From assembly GCF_009727155.1 (NCBI RefSeq), contig NZ_WNWM01000002.1, positions 1,426,001 to 1,490,000 of the forward strand: a stretch of 64,000 bases of DNA. Direction: 5' to 3'. Source of the stretch: Pseudoduganella dura. Lineage in GTDB: Bacteria > Pseudomonadota > Gammaproteobacteria > Burkholderiales > Burkholderiaceae_D. Positions 7,606 through 16,152 of this stretch are shown one piece after another; position 1 is the first letter of the stretch, and each line of letters opens with the position of its first letter. The position numbers were made by a program, and so were the translations under genes. Below the pieces are notes generated by a model. The model had not been told where the DNA came from and did no database searches. It saw only the letters and a program-made list of their open reading frames with translations.

Positions 7606-10485
7606 ATGAACCAGTTCCCCCGCGATTTCCCGCACACCCTCACCGGTTTCGGCGGCGATCCGTCCCTGAACCAGGCCCAGCACCGGGAAGCCTGCAGGAA
7701 ATGCCCGGTCATCCTGATGCACGGCAACGGCGGCAATTCGGTGCATCCCAAGTACGGCATGGTGATCATGAAAGGGTTCCTGAAGGAGGCCGGCTACCAG
7801 GATTGCGAGTTGTGGTGCTGCGATTACCTCGGCGAAAACAACGAGGCCGCGCCGATACCGGGCGTGCACCGCGACCACATCGACGCCGTTCGCGGCTTCA
7901 TCGACGACGTGCGTGCCTACCTGGGCGTGGCCAGGGTGGATTTCATCGGCCACTCGCTCGGTTGCGGGATGGTCAACGGCTACCTGCGGGGGCTGCAGCC
8001 GGACGGCCAGTGGAACAGCGCCGACCACCGCCTGCATGCGGCCGGAACCTTCGTCAGCCTGGCCGGCGCCCAGTACGGTCTCGGACAGTTCAGTTCGGAC
8101 GAATTCCGCACGGGCGGCGAATTCGAAACGCTGTCGCATCAATTTCGCGACGTATCCAGCGACGACACCCCGTCCGGCAGCAGCGACAGCTCGGCACAGA
8201 TCGCGCCGATCGACGCATGGAAGGTCGCCACGTCGCTGGACGACGACCTCGTCAATTATGTCGCCGTGATCGCGCGCGGCGACTTCGTCGACCAGCAGCA
8301 TCGCGACACGAGCCGGCGCCACGGCGCCCATCTCAACCTGGTGCGCGACCTTGGCGCCGGGCTCGGCGGCCATGAAAAGGTCATCAAGAGCCAGGCCGTG
8401 TTCGACGCGTTCAAGGGTTACCTGAACCGCTATCCGCCCATCCCGCCGGTGACGTTCACGGTCGACAGGAACAGCGGCAACTACGGCACGAACCTGCAGG
8501 TCACCGTCACGGTATCGCCGCCCGGTGCCACGGTCGCCTATACCGCCCGCCGCGTCACGAAAGCCGTGACGGCGGGCTACCTCGCCGAGTCGGTGGCCGA
8601 AACGCTGGAAGGCGCGCTGCCGCACAACGGCACGCTGACACTGGCCCATGACGGCGCCTGGGACGTGCGCTTCTCGTCAGGCACCGGCGACGCGCTCGAA
8701 CGCGCGTACGGCGTCAACGCAGCCATCCCGAACCTGACCATCGTTACACCGGAAAACCCGCCCTTCCAGGTCAGCCTGGAAGTGGTGACCAGCACCGACA
8801 AGGGAACGGTGTACTACAGTACCGACAAGGTGGGCTGGCTGGCGCAGTCCACGGTCTTCATCCGCGAAACCGCCACGCTGCATTTCATCGCGATCGATGC
8901 CGATGGCCTGGCGTCGCCCATCGTGTCGCGCTCGTTCCTGAAGAAGCCGGTGGAATTCGTGAAGGCCACGCTGACGGAGCATTTCCTCGCGCACCGGCTC
9001 GACGTGGGTGAATACGTCGACCTGACGGTGGAACTCGGCGGCAATGCCGTGATCACACTGTATTTCATCGACAACGACTGGGTGCGCGATCCCGACACGC
9101 CCGAAGTGGCGCCCGAGCCGCCGGGCATCACGCTGTCGGACGATTCCGGCGTCAAGACCGGGCCGTTTACGCTGACCGTGGCCGCGCACCATGCCACCGA
9201 TGCGGCGCCGGCCATTCATTACACGCTCGATGGTTCCACGCCGACCCGCCGCTCGCGCGGCTTCACGTCGCCGGGGCGAATCGTGTTCGATACGGCCGGC
9301 ACGAAAACACTGAAATGCCGTGCCCGCGACGCGGCGGGCAACTGGTCCGACACGGTAACCAGGACCTACCGGCTGGAGTTCGGCCACCAGCCTCCGGCGA
9401 TCCGGTGCGACAGGCCCGGCGGCGTTTACGGACGCGCGTTCCATACCGTGATCTCCGGCCCCGACGAGCATGCCATCGTGTACTACACCGAAGACGGCTC
9501 CGACCCCGCCGATGGCCGGAACCCGGGCAGGAAATCCTTCGAAGGCAGCAAGCGCTTCCACATCCGCGGCAATGGTCCGCATGCGATCCTGTGCCATGCG
9601 AAGGACGGCGCCGGCGGCGAGACCGCCGGCGCCTTCGGCTGGCGGATCGACGATCACCGGTATCCGGAAACCCGGATCGCGCCATCGGCCGGCGGCAGCT
9701 TCGTCGACGGGGTCCGCATCGAACTGGAAGCCGCCGGACCGTGCGCATGGACCCGCTACACGCTCGACGGCAGCGAACCGTCGGACACCAACGGTGAAAC
9801 CTATACGGCGCCGATCCTCCTCGACCGCTGCGCGCGCCTGCGCTTTCGTTCGATGGGCCCGGCGGGGCAGCTGGAACCGGTGCGCAGCGCGGACTTCATC
9901 GTGACCCGGCACCCGGACCAGCTGGCATTCGACAGCGACCCGCGGCACACCGGCTACCTGGTCGCCCGGCGCGGCGCCGGTGCCGGCGCTCCCGGCCACG
10001 CCGGCGAGGCGATATTCGCCGGCACGGGAAGCCTGCTCAGGATCGGCGACGATGGCGGCGGGCGCGCCGAGGCGAGGGCCTTCGTGCACTTCGACACCTC
10101 ATCCCTGCCGGACAACGCGGCAATCGGCAATGCGTGCCTGGAAGTGACTTTCCATGGCAAGTCCGGCGATCCGTGGGGCGGCGGCGGGACGGTCGCGATC
10201 GACGTGCAACGCGGCTACTTCGGTTCGTCGCGCAACCTGCATGCGGGCGACTGGGATGCCGCGGCAACGGCCGAAGGCGTCGCGCAGATCGGCGGCTTGT
10301 CGCCCGGCACGTGCCGGTCCGACGATTTCTCCCAGGCCGGCCTGCAAGCGATCAACAGGGCGGGCGTCACGCAGATCCGGCTGCGGTTGACCGCTCCCGC
10401 CGGCGCGCCGTCCGGCGCCTGCCTGCTGCTCGAAGGGGGCGCGCAAGTCAGGCTGCATGTCACGCTGGCCAGCCCGGACCGGTAA
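7606..10485 (+). CDS. alpha/beta-hydrolase (esterase/lipase) with chitobiase-C-like repeats
   Basis: A 959-residue protein. Residues 1-280 form an alpha/beta-hydrolase: oxyanion segment ILMHGNGGN, nucleophile Ser117 in GHSLG, probable acid in VIARGDFVD, and His in GLGGHEKVI. Several chitobiase/beta-hexosaminidase C-terminal-type modules follow; their marker IHYTLDGSTPT, VYYTEDGSDPA and TRYTLDGSEPS motifs fall at about 540, 625 and 720. The last 180 residues resemble a DNRLRE-type beta-sandwich (AEARAFVHFDTSSLP). The start at 7606 follows AGGAGA. No signal peptide or membrane segment is visible, which is odd for this architecture. The substrate is unknown; a lipid or polyester is plausible. 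Confidence 0.8.
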   Translation: MNQFPRDFPHTLTGFGGDPSLNQAQHREACRKCPVILMHGNGGNSVHPKYGMVIMKGFLKEAGYQDCELWCCDYLGENNEAAPIPGVHRDHIDAVRGFIDDVRAYLGVARVDFIGHSLGCGMVNGYLRGLQPDGQWNSADHRLHAAGTFVSLAGAQYGLGQFSSDEFRTGGEFETLSHQFRDVSSDDTPSGSSDSSAQIAPIDAWKVATSLDDDLVNYVAVIARGDFVDQQHRDTSRRHGAHLNLVRDLGAGLGGHEKVIKSQAVFDAFKGYLNRYPPIPPVTFTVDRNSGNYGTNLQVTVTVSPPGATVAYTARRVTKAVTAGYLAESVAETLEGALPHNGTLTLAHDGAWDVRFSSGTGDALERAYGVNAAIPNLTIVTPENPPFQVSLEVVTSTDKGTVYYSTDKVGWLAQSTVFIRETATLHFIAIDADGLASPIVSRSFLKKPVEFVKATLTEHFLAHRLDVGEYVDLTVELGGNAVITLYFIDNDWVRDPDTPEVAPEPPGITLSDDSGVKTGPFTLTVAAHHATDAAPAIHYTLDGSTPTRRSRGFTSPGRIVFDTAGTKTLKCRARDAAGNWSDTVTRTYRLEFGHQPPAIRCDRPGGVYGRAFHTVISGPDEHAIVYYTEDGSDPADGRNPGRKSFEGSKRFHIRGNGPHAILCHAKDGAGGETAGAFGWRIDDHRYPETRIAPSAGGSFVDGVRIELEAAGPCAWTRYTLDGSEPSDTNGETYTAPILLDRCARLRFRSMGPAGQLEPVRSADFIVTRHPDQLAFDSDPRHTGYLVARRGAGAGAPGHAGEAIFAGTGSLLRIGDDGGGRAEARAFVHFDTSSLPDNAAIGNACLEVTFHGKSGDPWGGGGTVAIDVQRGYFGSSRNLHAGDWDAAATAEGVAQIGGLSPGTCRSDDFSQAGLQAINRAGVTQIRLRLTAPAGAPSGACLLLEGGAQVRLHVTLASPDR

Positions 10486-10546
10486 CGCCACGGCGGGGCA
10501 GCGCGGTGCGGCAAGCCGGCCTGCACCCGTGCTATCATCTTCCGAA

Positions 10547-10566
10547 AGCTCGCCGCCCGGCGGGCT
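10547..10566 (+). terminator. intrinsic terminator after the esterase
   Basis: Arms agctcgccg and cggcgggct (one G-T pair) with a short CC loop are followed by tttttcttt, an intrinsic terminator about 60 bp after the esterase stop and just before the aldo/keto reductase start. Confidence 0.7.
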
Positions 10567-10586
10567 TTTTCTTTGCTGGAGAAACG

Positions 10587-11624
10587 ATGACCTACACCGC
10601 ATCCCGCCACCGTTATGAAACGATGCAATACCGCACCTGCGGGCGCAGCGGCCTGAAACTGCCGGTGCTGTCGCTGGGCCTGTGGCACAACTTCGGCGAT
10701 ACCACGGCCACGGCCACGCAGCGCGACATGCTGCGCACCGCGTTCGACCACGGTATCACCCACTTCGACCTGGCCAACAACTACGGCCCGCCATACGGCA
10801 GTGCCGAAACGAACTTCGGCCGCATCTTCCGCGACGATTTCAAGCCCTATCGCGACGAGCTGATCATTTCCACGAAGGCCGGCTGGGACATGTGGCCCGG
10901 CCCCTACGGCCAGGGCGGCGGCTCGCGCAAGTACCTGCTGGCCAGCCTGGACCAGAGCCTGCAGCGCATGGGACTGGACTACGTGGACATCTTCTATTCC
11001 CACCGTTTCGATCCGGACACGCCGCTGGAAGAAACGATGGGCGCGCTGGCGCACGCCGTGCAGCAGGGCAAGGCGCTGTACGTGGGCATTTCGTCGTACT
11101 CCGCCGACAAGACCGCGGAAGCGCAGCGGCTGCTGGCGGAATGGAAGGTGCCGTGCCTGATCCACCAGCCGTCCTACAACATGCTGAACCGGTGGATCGA
11201 AACGGAGGGACTGCTCGACACGCTGGGCCGCCAGGGTATCGGCTGCATCACGTTCACGGCGCTGGCGCAGGGCATCCTCAGCGACAAGTACCTGAACGGC
11301 ATCCCGCCCGATGCGCGCGTGAACCGCCCCGGCGGCGGCTCGCTGCTGCCGGCCCACCTGTCGGAGGAAAACCTGCGGCGCGTGCGCGGCCTGAACGATA
11401 TCGCCAGTGCGCGCGGCCAGTCGCTGGCGCAGATGGCGCTGGCCTGGGTGCTGCGCGATCCGCGCATCACGTCCACGCTGATCGGCGCCTCCAACAGCGC
11501 GCAGATCCGCGAGAACATCGGTGCCCTGGAGTACCTTGCGTTCACCGATGAGGAACTGGCCGCCATCGATGCGCTGGCCCAGGAAGGCGGCATCAACCTG
11601 TGGGCCGGGTCGTCGGCGACCTGA
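10587..11624 (+). CDS. aldo/keto reductase, YghZ/Gpr type
   Basis: A 345-residue NADPH-dependent reductase most like E. coli YghZ (L-glyceraldehyde-3-phosphate reductase, methylglyoxal detoxification). The catalytic tetrad is visible: Asp and Tyr in FDLANNYGPPYGSAE, Lys in IISTKAGWDMWPGPYG, and His in DIFYSHRFDPDTP. The YghZ-typical GGSRKYLLASLDQSLQRMGLDYVDIFYSH block and C-terminal cofactor motif TSTLIGASNSAQIREN are present. The start at 10587 follows GGAGAAACG. It is a single gene between an upstream terminator and a converging dehydrogenase. Confidence 0.88.
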   Translation: MTYTASRHRYETMQYRTCGRSGLKLPVLSLGLWHNFGDTTATATQRDMLRTAFDHGITHFDLANNYGPPYGSAETNFGRIFRDDFKPYRDELIISTKAGWDMWPGPYGQGGGSRKYLLASLDQSLQRMGLDYVDIFYSHRFDPDTPLEETMGALAHAVQQGKALYVGISSYSADKTAEAQRLLAEWKVPCLIHQPSYNMLNRWIETEGLLDTLGRQGIGCITFTALAQGILSDKYLNGIPPDARVNRPGGGSLLPAHLSEENLRRVRGLNDIASARGQSLAQMALAWVLRDPRITSTLIGASNSAQIRENIGALEYLAFTDEELAAIDALAQEGGINLWAGSSAT

Positions 11625-11650
11625 TCCCGGATGCGGCCGTGCACGGATGA

Positions 11651-11720
11651 GCCCGTGAATACCATGGGATCAACCCCGGAAGTGGACACGGCCGCGTCAG
11701 TAAATCACGGCCGCGTCAGT
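11651..11720. repeat. dispersed repeat (GTCAACC family) plus a 15-nt direct repeat
   Basis: Between converging genes. 11651-11690 reads gcccgtga..gatcaacc..gtggacacg and resembles the two copies at 61252-61291 and 61313-61352. Next to it cacggccgcgtcagt occurs twice, at 11687-11701 and 11706-11720. Confidence 0.6.
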
Positions 11721-11737
11721 CGATCGCCGGACCGTCG

Positions 11738-12511
11738 TCAGACGATCCCGCCGTTGGCGCGCAGCGTCTGGCCGTTGACCCAGCTCCCCGGCCGCACCAG
11801 GAACGCCACCGCCTCGGCGATGTCTTCCGGCTGGCCCAGCCGCTCCAGCGGCGCCATCTTCGCCAGCCGCTCGACCTGCTCGTCCGTCTTGCCGGTCAGG
11901 AACAGGTCGGTCGCGGTCGGCCCCGGCGCGATCGCGTTGACGGTAATCCCCTTGCCGCGCAACTCCTTGGCGAGGATGTTCGTCATCGTCTCCACGGCCG
12001 CCTTGGTCGCGGCATAGACCGCATAGCCGGGCAGCGCCAGCCCGACCACGCTGGTGGAGAAATTGACGATGCGCCCGCCGTGCGCCATCCGCGTCGCGGC
12101 TTCGCGCAAACCGTTGAACGTGCCCTTCACGTTGACGGCGAACAGCCGGTCGAACGTGGCGTCGTCAGTGTCCGCGACGTGCGGCAATGCCGGGGGCAGG
12201 ATGCCGGCGTTATTGACCAGCACATCGACGCGGCCGAAGCGTTCGATGGCCGCATCGAACAGCGTGCGCACGGCGGCGGGGTCGGCGACGTCGGCCTGCA
12301 CGGCGGCCGCCCTGCCACCCTGCCCCTCGATCGCCGCCACCACCTGCGCGGCTTCCCGCGCACCGCCCGCATAGTTGACGATGACCGCGTAGCCGTCGGC
12401 GGCGAGGCGCTGCGCGATCGCCGCGCCGATGCCCCGCGATGCCCCGGTGACGATGGCGACCTGCCGCTCCGTGCTTGCTTGATTGTTCATTTCACTGCTT
12501 TGATTGCTCAT
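11738..12511 (-). CDS. short-chain dehydrogenase/reductase (SDR)
   Basis: A 257-residue classical SDR. It shows the NAD(P)-binding TGASRGIG motif (about residue 22), the VLVNNAGIL motif, and catalytic Ser in NFSTSVVG plus Tyr and Lys in YAVYAATK. The C-terminal PGPTATDLF segment is typical. Family members reduce 3-oxoacyl groups, sugars or quinones; the substrate is not deducible. The start at 12511 follows GGAG at 9 bp; an internal ATG at 12490 is also possible. It is divergent from the next SDR. Confidence 0.82.
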   Translation of the reverse strand: MSNQSSEMNNQASTERQVAIVTGASRGIGAAIAQRLAADGYAVIVNYAGGAREAAQVVAAIEGQGGRAAAVQADVADPAAVRTLFDAAIERFGRVDVLVNNAGILPPALPHVADTDDATFDRLFAVNVKGTFNGLREAATRMAHGGRIVNFSTSVVGLALPGYAVYAATKAAVETMTNILAKELRGKGITVNAIAPGPTATDLFLTGKTDEQVERLAKMAPLERLGQPEDIAEAVAFLVRPGSWVNGQTLRANGGIV

Positions 12512-12693
12512 TTAACGGCTCCGTGACTGGTTTCGATGCAGGCCAGTATGAATCATGCAGGGTTGCCGCGGGTGCGCGTGTTCGCCGACCGGCTGGCCGA
12601 AGCGATGGCCGGTGCCGCCGATCTTGACTGGCGGAATGGTGCGTCGTCCAGCGGGTGCCGCCGGGTACGATAGCGTTTCAGCAACGCGCACGC

Positions 12694-12732
12694 ATCGGCC
12701 AACCGATAACCGGCGCGCATCAGCCAACCGAT
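12694..12732. promoter_or_regulatory. two ATCGGCCAACCGAT-like palindromes upstream of an SDR gene
   Basis: ATCGGCCAACCGAT at 12694-12707 has perfect 5-bp arms; ATCAGCCAACCGAT at 12719-12732 is a near copy 25 bp away. They end 28 bp before the start at 12761, in the gap between divergent dehydrogenase genes. A regulator binding pair is inferred. Confidence 0.4.
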
Positions 12733-12760
12733 CACAGTCAATACGACGAAGGAGCACAGC

Positions 12761-13780
12761 ATGCGTTTGAAACGACTCTCGGACCAGGTCATCGTCATCA
12801 CCGGCGCCACCAGCGGCATCGGCCTGACCACGGCCCGCATGGCGGCCGCCCGCGGCGCGAAGGTGGTGCTGGCAGCACGCGGCGAGGAAGCCCTGGAACA
12901 GCTGGAACAGCAGTTGCGCCAGCGCGGCGCGGAAGCGCTGGCCGTGCCGACCGATGTCGGCAAGAAGGATGAAGTGCATGCGCTGGCCCAGGCCGCCATC
13001 AAGCGCTTCGGCCGCATCGATACGTGGATCAACAACGCGGGCATCTCGATCTTCGGCCGTGCCGAGGAAGTGACGGAAGAAGACAATCATCGCCTGTTCC
13101 AGACCAATTTCTGGGGCGTGGTGAACGGCTCCCTGGAAGCGGTGAAGCACCTGCGCAAGGATGGCGGCGCGCTGATCAACCTGGGCAGCGAACTGTCCGA
13201 GGTCGCCGTGCCGCTGCAGGGCATGTACGCCGCATCGAAGCACGCGGTGAAGGGCTACACGGATGCGCTGCGGATGGAGCTGGAGCATGACAAGCTGCCC
13301 ATTTCCGTCACGCTGATCAAGCCCGCCGCGATCGACACGATGTTCTCGGTCCATGCGCGCAACTACATGGACGTGGAACCGAAGCTGCCCGAGCCGATCT
13401 ACCCGCCGGAAATGGTGGCCGAGGCGATCCTGGACGCGGCGCAGCACCCGAAACGCGATGTCTTCGTCGGCAATGCGGCGAAAGCGAACGCCATCGGCGG
13501 CTTCACGCTGCCCAGCCTGTTCGACAAGCTGGGCGCCACGGCCATGTGGAACCAGCAGCGCACGAACAAGCCGTCGCGCTGGACCCGCAGCGACGCGCTG
13601 CACTCTTCCGACCCGCAGCAGGAACTGCAGCAGCGGCTCGGCACGCAAACGGTCGATGGGGGCACCACTTACCGCGCCAGGTCGCCTCTGAAGCTGGCAC
13701 TGCTCGGTGGCGGCGCGCTGGCCGCGGCATGGTTCCTGACCCGCCAGAATGGCGAGGCGGGCCAGCGCGGCAACAGCTGA
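12761..13780 (+). CDS. SDR-family oxidoreductase with C-terminal membrane anchor
   Basis: A 339-residue short-chain dehydrogenase. The cofactor site is TGATSGIG at about residues 14-21. The active site has Ser in NLGSELSE and Tyr/Lys in YAASKHA, with NNAGISIFG earlier. Beyond the usual 250-residue fold it has an extension rich in polar residues and a final hydrophobic segment LKLALLGGGALAAAWFLT (about 312-329), a likely tail anchor. Similar long SDRs occur in stress or lipid metabolism of soil bacteria, but the substrate is unknown. The start follows GAAGGAGC; a strong terminator follows the gene. Confidence 0.82.
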   Translation: MRLKRLSDQVIVITGATSGIGLTTARMAAARGAKVVLAARGEEALEQLEQQLRQRGAEALAVPTDVGKKDEVHALAQAAIKRFGRIDTWINNAGISIFGRAEEVTEEDNHRLFQTNFWGVVNGSLEAVKHLRKDGGALINLGSELSEVAVPLQGMYAASKHAVKGYTDALRMELEHDKLPISVTLIKPAAIDTMFSVHARNYMDVEPKLPEPIYPPEMVAEAILDAAQHPKRDVFVGNAAKANAIGGFTLPSLFDKLGATAMWNQQRTNKPSRWTRSDALHSSDPQQELQQRLGTQTVDGGTTYRARSPLKLALLGGGALAAAWFLTRQNGEAGQRGNS

Positions 13781-13802
13781 CGCCGCAAGCAACAGGCACG
13801 CG

Positions 13803-13832
13803 AGGCCGGCCCGGAGTCATCCGGGCCGGCCT
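13803..13832 (+). terminator. strong intrinsic terminator after the SDR gene
   Basis: Perfect 13-bp arms aggccggcccgga (13803-13815) and tccgggccggcct (13820-13832), a 4-nt loop, then tttttatt. Confidence 0.92.
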
Positions 13833-13947
13833 TTTTATTGGCGCTGCCGTAGTGGCTGAACAGTGCTTGCTGCGTGAGCCATCATTCGTGGCGAACTCTT
13901 GACGCAATAACCATCATTCACCAATCAAGTTTTTAACAATAAACCTC

Positions 13948-13977
13948 TTGCTCCGGTCAGATTGCAATCGCTATACT
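13948..13977 (+). promoter_or_regulatory. sigma70-like promoter of the MFS transporter
   Basis: TTGCTC at 13948-13953 and TATACT at 13972-13977 are separated by 18 bp. The stretch from 13781 to 14047 holds no gene, only the upstream terminator, this promoter and the inverted repeat just after it. Confidence 0.5.
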
Positions 13978-13984
13978 GCGCAAT

Positions 13985-13997
13985 GTTGTACGACAAC
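13985..13997. promoter_or_regulatory. GTTGT-N3-ACAAC inverted repeat, candidate GntR-type operator
   Basis: GTTGTACGACAAC has perfect 5-bp arms and lies 8 bp after the -10 element, where the transcript should begin. GntR/FadR-type regulators of sugar-acid genes often use TTGT...ACAA sites; that link is inferred. No GntR gene lies in the window. Confidence 0.45.
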
Positions 13998-14047
13998 TGA
14001 CAACCACCCCACCATAATCAATCCATAAGGGGCTTACCGGAGGCACC

Positions 14048-15406
14048 ATGGGCAACAGCATTCCCAGTATCAAACCAACCCGCGCGCGCTGGACGATCCT
14101 CGCGATCCTGTTCATCGTCACCACCATCAATTACGCCGACCGTGCCACGATTTCGATCGCCGGCCCGGAACTGAGCAAGCAGCTGGGCCTGTCGCCGGTC
14201 GAGATGGGGCTGATCTTCTCGGCCTTCTCATGGTCCTATGTGCTATGCCAGCTGCCCGGCGGCTGGCTGCTGGACCGTTTCGGCACCAAGATCGTGTACT
14301 TCTTCTCGATCTTCCTGTGGTCGCTGTTCACGCTGGCCCAGGGCTGGGTCGGGTTCTTCAGCGGCGGCGCCGCCGTCGCCATGCTGTTCACGCTGCGGCT
14401 GATCGTCGGCGCGGCCGAGGCACCGTCGTTTCCGGGCAATAGTCGTCTGACAACCTCGTGGTTTCCAACCGCGGAACGGGGCACGGCGGCGGCCATCTTC
14501 AACTCGGCACAGTACTTCGCCACCGTGCTGTTCGCGCCGATCATGGGCTGGCTCGTGCATACCTACGGCTGGGAAAGCGTGTTCTTCGTGATGGGCTCGC
14601 TCGGCGTGCTGATGGCGTTCGCCTGGCTGAAATTCGTCCATGGCCCGCGCCAGCACCCGCGCGCGAACGCGGCGGAACTCCAGCATATCGAAAAAGGCGG
14701 CGCACTCGTCGACCTGGAAACGACCGGCCTGCTCGCCGCCGACCGGCCGCAGATCGACACCTGGTCGTGCCTGAAACAGCTGCTGTCTTCGCGCATGCTG
14801 CTGGGCATCTATATCGGCCAGTACAGCATCAACACGCTGACCTACTTCTTCCTGACATGGTTCCCCGTATACCTCGTCAAGGAACGCCACATGACGATCC
14901 TGAAGGCCGGCTTCATCGCCGCGCTGCCGGCGATCGCCGGCTTCCTGGGCGGGGTACTGGGCGGCATCATCTCGGACCGGATGATCAAGCGGGGCTACAG
15001 CACCTCGGTGGCGCGCAAGACGCCGATCATCGGCGGCATGCTGCTGGCCACCACGATGGTGCTGTGTAACTACGTGGAACAGGACTGGGTGGTGGTGGCC
15101 GTGATGGCGCTGGCATTCTTCGGCAAGGGCATCGGCGCGCTGGGCTGGGCCGTGGTCGGCGACACATCGCCAAGCCAGGCAGGCGGCATGAGCGGTTCGC
15201 TGTTCAACATGTTCGGCAACGTGGCCGGCATCACCACGCCGATCGTCATCGGCTTCATCCTGCAGGCCACCGGCTCGTTCTACGGCGCGCTCGTGTTCGT
15301 CGGCGCCAACGCGCTGGTGACGGTGCTGTGCTACCTGTTCCTGGTGGGCGAGATCAAGCGGTTCGAGTTCAGCAAGCCGGTGATCAAGACGGCCGCCGCT
15401 GCCTGA
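14048..15406 (+). CDS. MFS transporter, anion:cation symporter family (sugar-acid permease)
   Basis: A 452-residue 12-helix permease close to the glucarate/galactarate/galactonate transporters (GudP, GarP type). Family marks are ARWTILAILFIVTTINYADRATISIAGPEL in helix 1, the DRFGTK loop, and GAAEAPSFPGNSRLTTSWFPTAERG between helices 4 and 5. The second half has the GGIISDRMIKRG loop. It would import hexarates or hexonates with protons. It stands as a single gene with its own promoter and terminator. The glucarate dehydratase at 33319 gives a possible use for the imported acid. The start follows CCGGAGGCACC. Confidence 0.87.
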   Translation: MGNSIPSIKPTRARWTILAILFIVTTINYADRATISIAGPELSKQLGLSPVEMGLIFSAFSWSYVLCQLPGGWLLDRFGTKIVYFFSIFLWSLFTLAQGWVGFFSGGAAVAMLFTLRLIVGAAEAPSFPGNSRLTTSWFPTAERGTAAAIFNSAQYFATVLFAPIMGWLVHTYGWESVFFVMGSLGVLMAFAWLKFVHGPRQHPRANAAELQHIEKGGALVDLETTGLLAADRPQIDTWSCLKQLLSSRMLLGIYIGQYSINTLTYFFLTWFPVYLVKERHMTILKAGFIAALPAIAGFLGGVLGGIISDRMIKRGYSTSVARKTPIIGGMLLATTMVLCNYVEQDWVVVAVMALAFFGKGIGALGWAVVGDTSPSQAGGMSGSLFNMFGNVAGITTPIVIGFILQATGSFYGALVFVGANALVTVLCYLFLVGEIKRFEFSKPVIKTAAAA

Positions 15407-15420
15407 CGACGGATTGCAAG

Positions 15421-15454
15421 ACGTAAAACGGGGCCTGGCGGCCCCGTTTTACGT
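15421..15454. terminator. bidirectional terminator
   Basis: Perfect 15-bp arms (15421-15435 and 15440-15454) around a TGGC loop, with AAAA on the left and TTTT on the right side of the GC stem. It can serve the MFS gene and the minus-strand acidic-protein gene ending at 15511. Confidence 0.92.
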
Positions 15455-15510
15455 TCCCTGCGCGTTTTGTGCGTGTTACCCGCGCGGCATCTCCGCCGCG
15501 CCTGCCTGCA

Positions 15511-15909
15511 TCACGCGCCGCGTTCGATATCGTCCGCTTCGCGTTCGCCGTCCAGCGTTACGGTTTCGATATGGTCGACGTCGATGTCGGCGCCATCCGG
15601 TGCCGTGGTATCGCGGCCGGCCGTCGCCCGCTCGCCGGTGCCGCCCGAATCGGAATCGCTGTCGAGATCGGCGTCACCCAAGTCCGGCCCCGCCGTGCCG
15701 CCGGCCGTGCCCAGGTCGTCATCCTCGTTGGTACCGCCGTCGAGATTGGTTTCCTCGATCTGCTGGGCCAGCCCGGATCCGCCCTGGACATCGCTGCCGG
15801 AATCGGACGTATCGCTGGGTCCGAGCGCCCCGGTGCCGTGGCCGCGGCCCAGCACGCGGTCCGGCGCGGTCGGAAAGTTATCGGGATCGAGTGTGCTGCT
15901 GCCTGACAT
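15511..15909 (-). CDS. hypothetical acidic, probably disordered protein
   Basis: A 132-residue protein with no recognised domain. It is rich in Asp, Gly, Ser and Thr, for example ETNLDGGTNEDDDLGTAGG and DADLDSDSDSGG, with almost no hydrophobic core, and should be unfolded and strongly acidic. The ATG at 15909 is supported by AGGAGG 4 bp upstream. The real Shine-Dalgarno and the shared terminator argue that it is expressed. There is no signal peptide. Function is unknown; chaperone-like or stress roles are only guesses. Confidence 0.65.
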   Translation of the reverse strand: MSGSSTLDPDNFPTAPDRVLGRGHGTGALGPSDTSDSGSDVQGGSGLAQQIEETNLDGGTNEDDDLGTAGGTAGPDLGDADLDSDSDSGGTGERATAGRDTTAPDGADIDVDHIETVTLDGEREADDIERGA

Positions 15910-16152
15910 AGTGCCTCCTGTTGATTGCGTGGCCGCCACTGCGGCGTTGCAAAGACTGTAACAGCCCGATCCGAACCACGTCGCACTTCAGAACCCATAC
16001 CCTTGTCGCTCCGGCCGTTCCCGATGCGATTCCAAAACTCGCCCGGCGAATGTCCGGCACCCATTCAGGCGCTGAATCTCACATATCAAAAAACGTTATT
16101 TCAGTAATGAATAATTCAGGCATATACTGTGTTCATCAACTGGAGGAACATC

